From Otis tarda (Eukaryota; Chordata; Aves; Otidiformes; Otididae): 64,000 bases of DNA. Each line of letters begins with the position of its first letter. Positions within the stretch are counted from its first letter, which is position 1. A model generated the notes under the pieces. It saw only the letters and a list, made by a program, of their open reading frames with translations. It searched no databases and was not told where the DNA came from. Position numbers and translations under genes: made by a program. Where the stretch lies: NCBI GenBank assembly GCA_026413225.1, contig CM048560.1, forward strand, positions 16,324,001 to 16,388,000, given 5' to 3'. Positions 39,700-50,881 of this stretch are shown here, piece after piece.

Positions 39700-42120
39700 A
39701 TTGATGCAGTGATTCATTTATTTGAAGTTGTGCAGAGCCAACAGCAGTAGATCAGTTCTGTCTCAGTGCTGTGTCCTTGCGTCCCATAAACGTCCATGGG
39801 AATTGTGTGTGTTAAGGCAAGATTTTATTTTGTGTGACCACCTCCATTTTCTCTGTTCTATGTTCTTTTATCCATTGGCTTTAGTTGGCTTCTCAGTATT
39901 GTGGCTTCTTGCAGAAACCAGTAGATATATGTAGTTAAATGCTGCTGTTCCTCACTCTGATTTGAAGTCCAAAGCTCTGATCCTGCAGGAGTTTAGCTGT
40001 TGCAATGCTAAGACTCAGACTTAGTCCCATCCTGCACAAAGCCTGGCTTGAGCGCTGTCAAGCCGAAGGGTCTGCTGTTGGTCCTCTGGCTGAAGCAGCA
40101 GGGCTCCCTTGGGCTCTTGTACCCTTCACTGCAAGTACACTGGAGACGCGTGAGCAAGGCCAAGATGTGTTTACATTACTGAAGGGTCTTCCTGTGCTAG
40201 AGCAGATAACTTGGCCACGTATCAGCAGGGCAAGGATTTGGGTGTTTACTGTCCTGCTTATTGCTTTTTTTTCCTGTATTTCATGTGCAAAATATTCTTT
40301 ATGGGCACTCTGGGGGAGCCAACCCAGGGCTATTTCTCTGGGCTATTCAAAGGTTGTGGTTATTAACACACAACAGAGAGTTGCTGAAGAAAGGGATCTA
40401 AAATGTTTAATGATCACTTCTAAATATCAAGATTCCTTCAGTACAGAAAAGGCTGTTAATGAGAAGCAGTTGTAAGCTTACATGTTGCCCATGACTTACA
40501 GCTCACAGAGGTGCAATGGATTTACTGCTTCACAACAACCGTATTTCACTTTCTGCATTGAGACAATTTTTTTCCTTTGGAAATGAGCTCCATAGAGCTG
40601 ACTCTCAGTGTAAAGATACTGGAGCTGTTCTTCACCTTCAGGATTTGTATTTTGACTGAAACATGGTGTGAAAGCATGATCAGTGTCTCGTATGAGGAAT
40701 CAATTTTAAAATGTGATTATTAGCTGACAAATTGTGATATATTTTTAGACATTAAGAAGTCAGAGTCTTACCATATTACAGACGAAGCATCAATGTTGTG
40801 TGCCTTTGTTTCTGCCAGGCATTTGTGAGTGAAGCAAACATTTTGGAGAGTCAAAAAATACCAAGTGCCAATTTCAGGAAAAACACAGTCCAGAGCTCTT
40901 CTATTTCAAACAGAATTAAATTTATCACAGTGTTCCCTTCAAGACAATATAAAAGGAAAAGGAGCCAATATTTTGGTACATTTTCACAGCTGTCACTTTG
41001 TAATTGTAAAACAGATATTTATGAGGCTGGAAGTCTGTTTGCAGCTTGGTTTTTGTCCGGTATTCCCAGATCTCCAGCCCTAGACCCAGCCTTGCAGACC
41101 TGTGTGCATTTAGACTGTTTGAATTCTTTGCATAAGAAAGATCAAATTACATCACTTCACCTACCCAGAGAAGGTTACAGCTTAAATTACATTTTCATAG
41201 TCTCTCATTTGCTAGCAGCCTTCAGGGACTCACTGCAACCCATCCAGAAGGTGATGTGCGCCGAGGTGGCTCCAGGCCTGCTGTGCAGCCAGTCTCGCCC
41301 GCCCGGCATTCGGTGCTGTGCTGCACTGCAGTTTTGCTGTGTCCAGGAAAAGTATAACGAGGAGTTGGTTTGCAGATACTTGAGGAAGAAAAGCAGCACG
41401 AAAGTGTTATTCTTGCACTTTTTTAAAATGACAATTTTTTTCCCATCCAATTCTTTTGGCATGCATATCTGAAGAACTGGTTAAAAAATATTTGGGTGGA
41501 GCATCTTTTTTGCTCTGCTGTTACTGCCGCTTGTAAACTGCCAGCTCTAGTAAAGAACATGCTGTACTGACAAAAAATTAAATCAGTATTTTAAAAATCA
41601 GAATATTGAGTGTTAAACAGAGAAAGCTGATGGTATTTAAAGACGCTTTAAGTGGCTCAGCAAACTCACTCTCTGTTTTGTCAGCCATGTCAATTTTTTA
41701 TGGTATGCCTGCTAAAATCAAAGTGCAATCCCTGTGAGTGACTGCAGTGTTCCCAGTCCTTTAAGCATTTAACTTCCACACTTGCTTTCTAAATAGGGTG
41801 AGAGGATCAAAAAGTTCTCGGTCTGTCCTTTAGTGCAAGCAGGCAATTCCCATGGGGTCACAGGAGCTTGGGATGTGGGGAAAGTCTTTGCTCTACGCCA
41901 TATTTTTATTATTCTGTGATACTAAAAGTTATTAGTAACATTAGCTGTTAAGAATGGGAAATAAACAGGAAGATTTAAGAGGATCATACACACAGGCCAT
42001 TTGCAACAGGAATATTTAGTTTTTCACAAAATTTTTGGGTGCCAAAACATGTCATAGAAAATTTAAATCACTGAAAGGAAAGTATAAAGTAGCATGAAGG
42101 AAGCAGTTCGAAAGCTTCTG
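39700..42120. other. Intergenic sequence downstream of TGFBR3
   Basis: No recognised gene or transposon. The only notable item is the long open frame at 40798-41472, listed separately. Confidence 0.7.
40798..41472 (+). other. Orphan open reading frame, 224 codons, coding status unknown
   Basis: This is the longest uninterrupted frame in the window, starting ATGTGCCTTTGT. The conceptual product shows no family I recognise, no signal peptide, transmembrane segment or catalytic motif, and is rich in Ser, Leu, Cys and Lys. It could be chance, an exon of a lineage-specific transcript, or a decayed copy of something not recognised. There is no supporting splice structure or poly(A) signal nearby, so it is not annotated as a gene. 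Confidence 0.2.
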
Positions 42121-42124
42121 GAAA

Positions 42125-42290
42125 TGGGAGGCTGAAGACTTATGCCGCCCTTCAGCCTCAAAGGAGCTGGAGCTGGCGAGCTCCCCGGGCTGCCATGCAC
42201 TGGCTGTGGCAGCGGCCTGCCCTCTGCACGCGGAGGGCGCCCGGGCGGGACGTCGCCTGTCACCGGGAACTCGCGCTTACACAGCGTTAG
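42125..42290. promoter_or_regulatory. Intergenic CpG-rich patch
   Basis: Around 15 CpGs in about 165 bases, including GCACGCGGAGGGCGCCCGGG and CGTCGCC, in an otherwise AT-rich region about 2.5 kb past the TGFBR3 3' end. This is a candidate unmethylated regulatory element. No gene start is recognisable beside it. Confidence 0.4.
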
Positions 42291-42639
42291 GCACCAGCAA
42301 ACCCAGCAGGGTTATCATTGATAAGACTTCTGATCGTAACTTTGGGGTACATATATCCTTGTGATACGCCCTTTATTAACAGAGTTTTTCAGACAAATTA
42401 GGTTTTTGTGTCAGCTAAGCATTCTTGCTTTTGCTCTGGAGTGAAGGGCCGTGAAATACAAAAGGCCCTGGTTAGGAGTTGCTACACGAAATGACAAACC
42501 ACAGTGCTGACGCCTGGGATGGTGTGCATGTTTGCATTGTGAGGAGGAGAACAGGTAAATCATTAATTTTGCCTTCTGGGGAACTACTCCACTGCTAAAA
42601 ACCATGCTTGGGAGTTGAAAATAAAGAGAGAGAGAGAGC

Positions 42640-42870
42640 GCAAACTTCTGCCCTTCCCTGTCCAGCTCATGAAGGGGCAGAGGGGTGGTGGGGCAGCCAC
42701 GCTGTGGGTCAGGGTGAGATCTGTGGCTTCTCAGGCGGGCTCAAAATGGCGGCCTGGGGCTTGACCCTGCCCCAAGAGAGTTTTGCGGTGGAGTTCAGAC
42801 CAAGTGAGAGAGGAGGCAGCTGCCAGCATGGAGGTGCTGGGGGACCACAGGGGGGTGCATAGAAGCATGC
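42640..42870. promoter_or_regulatory. GC-rich patch with YY1-like motif
   Basis: A GC-rich segment directly after an (AG)n run (42625-42638). AAAATGGCGGC at 42743-42753 fits the YY1 consensus. CpG content is lower than in the patch 0.4 kb upstream. Regulatory role is inferred. Confidence 0.35.
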
Positions 42871-45800
42871 AGCAATGGCTCCTCGAGGGAAGCGGGTGTT
42901 CCAGAGTAGATTTGAAAGAGGACAGCCATGACAGTCCACATATGCCCAGTCAGAGCGTGTGAGGTGAAAGGCAGAGCTGTTGTAAACCTTTTTGACAAAA
43001 TTAATTATCAGTGCTGCTGAAAGATGCACATGGGTTTTGATGGGGAGGGAGGGTGGCTCATGATTTTAGCCCAGTAGTTAAATGGCCTTCTAACGGAACC
43101 GCCATGTGGGGAGCGACAAGGGCCCCTGCGCCTCCTGGGATGATGGGCCACTCTGCACAGTGTCTCTGCGTGCAGGTGGCACCTGTGCCATCTGGGGCTC
43201 TGGATACAAGACAGACCTGCCCTCACTCTTTTAAAATTAAGTGGAAAGAGACCCAAAGGCGGGGTTTGGATCCCAGTCCTCTGATGAAACATTTCAAACC
43301 CTCTCTTAAAGCCACAAAATATGCTTGTCGGGCAGCTCTGGTGCACAGGGCAGCATGGAAAAAGCAGACTTCTGTAAGCATAAGATGATGAAGTCCGTTG
43401 AAGATATGGAAGATGGTCAGTAGAGAGAGACAGGAGCATGCATAGGATGACAAACACCTACAAAAAGAAGGTGAGGCTGTATTTTTGTTTTACACAGACT
43501 AAGCCGATAATGCCCTCAATCCGATGATGTGGCGAGGCGATGTTGGTAATTAAGGATGGAAAAAGGAAGGAATCCACAATGAGGTTACTGTCAAGTTGTT
43601 TGACAGAGAAAGTTGGATCAATGCTGTGATTATGAGTGTTGTAGCATGAGAAGCAGAGTGAGCTGGTTTGGTCCAGCGAGGGTTGTGGGATGATCACACT
43701 GGAAAGCGTGTACCCCGCTGACACGCTTTGTACCATTACAAAGCCAGAGTAAGTACACCCATGTTTTTACTGGCAGTACTTAGTTAATTTTTCTGTGACT
43801 TCCCTCAAATGTGTGTCCCTGAAGTGAGTCATGTTATGCTTGATGTTAGACAACAAGGGTCTGTCATAAACAAAGAGGCTTTTGCAGGGCCAGCTGCCTG
43901 GCCTTTCTCCTGTCGCCGTGGGCCGTGGAATGTGCAGGATGACCTGCTCTGCGGACAAGGAACGATTTATCCTGCTCAGGTTGTGCCCATCACCTGCATC
44001 ATGGAGTAACCTACTAAGGAGGGCACAAATAGATTAGGAACTTCAGAAATCTGGCTCTGGCAAGGCATTGTACAATTGTTAATTTTGTTTTCTGGTTTAA
44101 TGGTAGGAGTAGGGTTATGCCAAGCTAATTCCAGAAGAACTCTCCATTGCTTGCTTTTGTAAACTTTCATTTATGACATTGTTCTTTCATTCAAAGGTAA
44201 AAAACAGAAAGCTTAAATAAAAATTTACATCATAGGCTAAGAATACAAGATATTGAAAGTCAGACCTCATACTTCTAGAGTGCATACTTCCTAGTCAATA
44301 TCTGGTTAATCAACTGTAAACCAGGAGAAAATTTGCTATTCTCTCTTTTAGATGCTGTAAGAAATCTTAATTACTGTGTTTATTTGAGTAATGGCAAATA
44401 GTATGGTTACATGGACCCCAGATACCTTTTTACAGCTTTCCTGTGTTTTTATTGAGCAAAGACAAAATGGCTAGGTAGTCATGCATTTATGTTTTTAAAT
44501 ATAAATGCACACGTATATACAAACACACATCATTCCAGCTAGCACTGGGAGAACTCAAGAAGGGAAAGTAACAATGTGTATCTTAGAGGACAAATGCACC
44601 TGGACATGAATAGTGCAGAAAGCATCTAGAGTATGCAAGCTAGTGGTCTTGTGAACAAGCGTTTTACATCTGGAAGATATGACTCAATTGTGCTCTGTTA
44701 CAAAATCTTAAAGGTCTGGATTCTCTTTGCTTAGCTCAGGCAGTCAGGGGAGCCATCAGCCTCTGCTTCCTATATGGTCGCTGGAGGCAGGCAGTCCCTG
44801 AGGCTAACTCAGCACACCTCCCCCATCTCCTACACGGGCACTGGGGAGATCCCAGAGCAACTCCGTTCCTAACTGTGCACCTGCAGCTGGCTGGGATGAA
44901 TCTGGACATCCATCTTCTCTAGACAGCGTTGCTCAGGCTGGGGAGCAGTTCTTACAAAAATCATGTAGTTGAATGGGAATGAATTCATAAATTCAGAACT
45001 TATGTGTGCCAGTGGTGCCACTGTAGAAGTACGATGATGTAAATTTATTTTGACACAATCAATGATGGTATACAGTTACAGGGAAGGAGGCTTAGAGGAG
45101 ATCGGGGTCACTGCCATACCAGTATGCAGCTTCTGTCTCTAGGTGGGATAACTCAAGTATTGCCACCTGCTTACAAACCTTTAAGATTTTCCACAGCATT
45201 GAAAGAAACTGATGTGTATCAAACTGGAGCCAGCATCCAGGCTCAATGCCACATTTGAAGAAAAAAAAAAAGAGTTTGTTGTTATTCCGAGGCCATATTT
45301 CATTTTTTAGAGCAAACTAAAGGCCAGATTTTCAGCTGGTATAAACCCAGTCTGTCTGTTTACACCAGCAGAGCATCTCTCAAGTGTATAAGCTGTTCTT
45401 TAGCACTGACTAACAGAAATATAATCTGGCAAGCCGCCAGCTTGAACAGCTGCCAGCATACGTCAGATCCAAAGATGATTCCTTGAACCCAGCTCCTCCC
45501 TCCTTCTTTAAATTTTTATTGAAAACAGGACCTATTCCCTAGTCTCTCAAATCATACTTCTTGCAACTTTAGTTCAGCACACTACTCACTTTCTCCAAAC
45601 ATCTGAATTTCGCTCTGCAGCTGTAAAGCCTTTCTCCTCAACTCCAAGCAGCATTAAAAGCTCTTTTTTCCAGCTAAAGTTTTGACAACTGCCATGCTGG
45701 TCCTCCTGTTTGCATTTAAGTCAAGAAGGCTCACATTTCAGATCAGCCAGTGCAAAATGCCATACTCATTTTTTAAAAAAGTATGTGTTCTGAGCAGGGT

Positions 45801-48800
45801 ATGCAAGGTAGCAATGCACTCCAGCTATTCTGGCTTCAATGAATTGTGCAGGTTTTACTAGAAAAACCCCCAAAGAAGGTTGAAACCAGTGTTCTGGGCA
45901 GCGCACATGCAAACAGATGAATAACGTGTTAATTAGTCACAGAGCTACTCTACAGCAAAGCCCACAGGCTCTATCTGACACTGCAGAGCCCTTGGAGGTT
46001 CTGTACCTGCTCACAGCATGCAGAGGACGGCACTTGAGATCTCCTCACTCACAGAGTGGTTGTGGGCTTGCCCAGACAAGCACACCGTGGTACATTTGAC
46101 ATGTTGTTTTTCTGGGGCAACGTCACTCGTAAACGGAGAGACATGCTGCTGATGTGCAGAGTGCTGGACCATGCTGCCCAGGTGCTGTCACTTTGGAACT
46201 TGTGAAGACAAACAGCTTCCAGGCTGCCAATGGGCTCGCTGCTGACAAAGGTGAGGGCTGTCAGTGGGCCACTGCCGCTCTCTGTCTCTTTTCACACAAC
46301 ACGGTCAGGCTTCCAAGGAAAACGCTAGCATTAGTCATACGTGAATCAGCTGTAACTATCCCACCCATTACAAACCCTATTCACATTGCCTGTTTCCAGA
46401 TGTTTTTAACTGGCAACTACTTTAAAGTGTGTCCACGCTCTGGCTGGGCCTGGATAGTTAGCACTCCATGTGATGAAGCCCACGTACGAGTGAGGCTTAA
46501 AAACTGTTTCATTGATCCATGTTTTCAGGAGGGTTTCTTTCTCTTTTTCATTTCTAAGCTCCTTGCCCTTCCTGCATCGAGTGCTCTCTGTTCACACCTC
46601 TGAGCGTGCTTGTTGGACAAAGCAAGCACATCTCTAGCTTGACACTTTTGCCTTTGTCTTCTGGAAGTGAGTTTGTAAATTAAGGGACCTTATGGGAGAC
46701 AAAGAAGTGGCATGTGGCAAAGCCAGCTGGTACGTAGCATGAGCTCTTTCATATGAAAGAAATATTTCCAGAAAACAGTCTGCAAGCAACATGTTGGCTA
46801 CAACTTGCATTCAGAACACATCAAATGCCTTGGAATAGCAACCAAATTAGTAAAATCACGTGCTGCTGTGAGACAATTAGTAAGCAGGAAGAAAAAGAGG
46901 AAAACAAACCTAAGTACGTTGGCTGTGTTGAACTCTCTGGGGAAGACGTTAAGTTTGTGGAAAGAAACTGTCCAGTTCTGTGAATACAGACATGTAAAGT
47001 TGGTGCACAGTCCTAAAATAATCTTTTAAGGAGTCAGAGTAGTTCTTTTATCAGTTATCAGATTTAAGGAAACCGCTCTTCATGTATCACGGGCTATGGT
47101 TTCAACATACTCTGTGATTCATCACCCAGGACTAAGATATTGCAGGGACGTTCTGTGAACCTCTCATCTTTCTTAGGACTGACTGCCATAGAAGTGCACA
47201 CTACGTGACCCCTGACAAAAGGCATGTGATTCAAATTAGGACTTGACCAAGTCTTTTATGGGAAATTTTGCATTTTCACTGAAACTTTGCTTTACTTTCC
47301 TGAAGATTTCTAGTGCTAAAATTAAGCCTATTTTAAATTGCTGTACTGAATTACGTCACACAACTTCATGTGTCTGGCTGTGAACTCAGAACCTACTGGC
47401 AGCCAGCTGAGGGAACTTCACATCTCTCTTTAATTCTTCTAAAGTACTTGATAAGTTTGTGTGGTTGTCATTGGGACATTTAAAAAATTCTTATGGAAGG
47501 GTTGCCCATTTCTTTTTTCTTAAGGAAGACTGGTTGATCAAAGCTAGCATATAAATCTTGCAAAAAACATCAGGTTTTAATCTCCATTACACAGTTATAA
47601 GAACCTTTCACTGGTGATGCTAATTAAGGAAAATGTTTCTCCGTGGCAGTGGTTTTACTTTGATGTTCCTATCAGGCCAACGCAAACAGGCAAATACTGG
47701 AGAGCTGAAACTGTGTCGCCTCCCAGTATGTCAGGAGTACCTAATACTGCAGGTCTGTTTTCCAATCGAGGCGCATGGGTTTCTGTCTGTAAATTGTTGG
47801 AACCCTAGTGGGAATTTCCCACATAAATCACTCTCTCATAGATCAGTTGAACAATTGGCTCTTTACTGTTGATCTCTGTTCACGTATCTTCCTCCTCTCA
47901 CAGTTTGATTTCATTTTGCAATAAAAGAAGCTTGTGCTTATTTCCTTTCCTTTTAAATCCTGATGGTGACAAATAGGTCTTAGCAGCCTATTTCTTGTAG
48001 TTTTTGTTATTTCTGCATAGTCCAGGTACTGAAATGCAGTGGTATTACCTTCAGAATAAAAGGTTCACAAATTGTAAATTAGACACAGAGAATATCTATT
48101 TAGGCCACCTTGCCTGCATGTCTGAAACATCTGGAGGTTTGATGAGGATTTTATAGCAGAGAATTAGTGCTGATTTCTGTGACACAGCTCCTGATTATTA
48201 CCTGACTGAGTCAGGTTCTGGTACCCAGACACAGGAAACTCAGAGCAGATCTCGCTAGGTCTAAATCCAGGGGATTGGGGATGTATTATTATATTGCTTG
48301 AGATTTATACAATCTACTTTAAGCCCTTTGGGGGCAGGTCTTATCTGCTCTGTTTCATTTGGGCATCGATTCTGGAGAATGGTGTTCCCTGGCCAAAATG
48401 CCATTCAAGAAAGATAACCTTGTACTTCCTATGGAGCAATGTAAACCACTCCACGGTGCACAGAGCAGTGGAGAACCCAGCTCTACCAGTAACCCTGCCA
48501 AGGCATTTCACTTTTCTCTGCCTTACTTTTCTTTCACGTGAGGCTTTCACATCCACTTTAGCACATTAAAGATGATGCATCTCTGAGAGCTGACATTCTA
48601 GGAGGGAGTTCTCTGGTTTACTTTAACTACTTCGGCGATCTGCAGTAAAGTGTGAAAGGTTGAAACACTTTGCTGTAAGTGTTTTCTAACTTTTCTTGCT
48701 GAAAGGCACATTTTGCCAAGTGCAAAAAAGTGTAGTCCTTCACTATATTTTAAAGCATTACCTCAAGAAAATTTCTCTAGAATTTTAAAGTATGGATTTC

Positions 48801-50640
48801 TTGTTCCTATTGTTAATTTTTTTTCCCCGTGCTATCTGCAAGGGTGAAACAGTACAGTTTCCTACTGCAAATAATACCATGAATTAGAAATTAATTAGGC
48901 AATTTTATCACTAACAATAGGTGTTTGCATGAAGAAGTGGAACTTGGGGGCTGTTATTTTATAGGCACAATCCCTTTATTGACAAAGCTGACTTTTTAAA
49001 AATACTGTTCACTTGTAAATACATAAGCTACATTAAAGGACAGTCCATAGGATATAAGAAGCTGTTCTTCCTCTTTTCTGCTCACAGTATTCATCCAGGT
49101 GTTTATAGCACGGTGCATCTGTCACAACATGCAGAATTTGTGGAAGGGTGAATCTGCACAAGCGTTAAATGTCAGGCTGTAAACTAAACACTCCCAGGAA
49201 TGGAAGGCATCACGGAGGGATTCATGTGGTGAGGAAACATCGTTGTCCAGGGTAAACTTGAAACAACCGTGTTTTGTTGACTCTGTATTTCAAAACTAAT
49301 TGCATGTTCTGAGATTACTTCGGCTCTAAGGGAGGAATGTCATGTCTTATATTATTTTACACAGCTTTTCACTCTTGTGTAGAAGAACATTCTGTAGATG
49401 ATGGACAAAAAAAAATATCCCAGCTTAATAAAATTCATTTGTAGGTCAAGAGAACTAGTCTAATAATCATCATAGGTGATTAAATGATGTTGAAACACGC
49501 TGGATCCCCCACTTCCACTGAGGCTGGTTTATTTTTAAATTCCTCATGCTGAAAGGATGTATGTTTTATCATGGCTGGATGAATCACACCCACTCAGTAC
49601 AAAGTACCCTCCTATTTAGAGACCTGTGTGACCACAGCCGGCACCTCTGGTGTGGCTGAGGGTTAGAACCACTCTTCCCAGCTCCCAGGCTGAGGCTGAC
49701 ACCAGGTTAGGAGCTGGGGTACCTCAGTCTGATCCTAACCTCCATCTGCTCTGTAATTTGGATAAACGGTTTTCCTTTTTTGTACCATTGTTTTCTTTGT
49801 CCAACCTTTGTCTGCAGGAAGCCTGAATGTTTGGCAGCAAAATCTGCCTTTCCTTTTGTGGGGCTGTGCACTGTGCTGCTCTTGTCTTGTTAGGAATGGG
49901 GGTACCCTGACCCCTTGGGACTTGTTGGACTCCTGCCCACCAGCCCCTGCTGCTGTGACAGGCTGGAGCATCCTGCAGCAACTGCATTGCTCCTGCTCTG
50001 GGACATCTTCCTCCATCTCTAACCAGACATATCCAAGCCATGGGAAGGGCTCCTTCCATAGGCTCCATTTTGAATTCTTCCTACTGTGCACTCCACTCAG
50101 GCTGGAAAGCAACTACGTTTAAATAAACAAGAGTAGTTACTAGTGAGAAAGCCACGGGCAGTAGTTTTACTAGGAGTGTGTGCTTTATTCATGGTGACTT
50201 CTCTGAAATTAGGGTGAGAAACTGGGAGAAGTGGCAAGGGGCAGCTCAAACTGTTTTGGAGATTTCTTGGAATGCAATGTAAAACACAGATTGCTTTCCG
50301 AGACATTTATTTTGTGTGATCTGATTAGTGTACGCTGAGTGCATTATGGAAGTGACTCACTCGTTGCTTGGGTACAGAGGGACAAGAGGAAAAAGAGCAA
50401 TTGGCTCTATCATTGTAGAAAGCTTTAAGTTTTCTCTAGTAAACTCTCTGAGGGATTCCCATTTTAACTTTTCAGAGAAATCCTCTCATCCTATTCTCAG
50501 CCTAATGATGATTTCACTTGCAGAGGAAGACATTTTCCCATCTGTGCAGCCAGCTTGGAATAAGGGTTACAAGGGAGATAAGTAAATAGCAAAGGAAGGA
50601 GAGGTGGAGGGCAAAAGAAAGATTAATCAAAATCACAACT
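42871..50640. other. Intergenic sequence, no recognised feature
   Basis: Mixed-composition non-coding DNA. Open frames here are short and overlap on both strands without recognisable homology. No exon resembling CDC7, the expected convergent neighbour, was found. Confidence 0.65.
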
Positions 50641-50647
50641 TCCAATA

Positions 50648-50697
50648 TATTGCTTGAGGTTGTATAAATATTGCTATTGTTTGAGGTTGTATAAATA
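50648..50697 (+). repeat. Tandem duplication, period 27
   Basis: Copies at 50648-50670 and 50675-50697 share 22 of 23 bases (core TTGAGGTTGTATAAATA). Confidence 0.92.
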
Positions 50698-50835
50698 CGG
50701 TCATCCAGATATTATCCTAACAGAAATCCATTTACTCAGTTAAATTAATAGGCACAAGAATATGTTTCATGAGGTATTTTTACTTCAGTTAACTCTCCCA
50801 TACTGAGTGTATACTGACATTCACGTTTCTACTAG

Positions 50836-50881
50836 ATTATCTGTTTACATAGAATATTATTATCTGTTTACATAGAATATT
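50836..50881 (+). repeat. Perfect 23-base tandem duplication
   Basis: Copies at 50836-50858 and 50859-50881 are identical. Each contains TGTTTAC, a forkhead-type binding core. Confidence 0.95.

Larger units (their letters stand above)
36032..39700 (+). other. TGFBR3: TGFBR3 3' UTR (end approximate)
   Basis: Non-coding sequence follows the stop codon, with poly(A) signals at 38581, 39466 and 39673. Its length of about 3.6 kb is similar to the long mammalian TGFBR3 3' UTR. The 38000-38500 part is strongly AU-rich with many ATTTA pentamers. No competing coding exon is seen. The distal end is inferred from the last AATAAA and is not proven. Confidence 0.7.

Noticed and set aside
40005-40475. Plus-strand frame of 156 codons just past the TGFBR3 3' end
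   Set aside because: No recognisable motif apart from a chance hydrophobic stretch; no splice or poly(A) support.
46154-46603. Plus-strand frame of 149 codons in the intergenic region
   Set aside because: No homology recognised, no surrounding gene structure, and a length plausible by chance for this composition.
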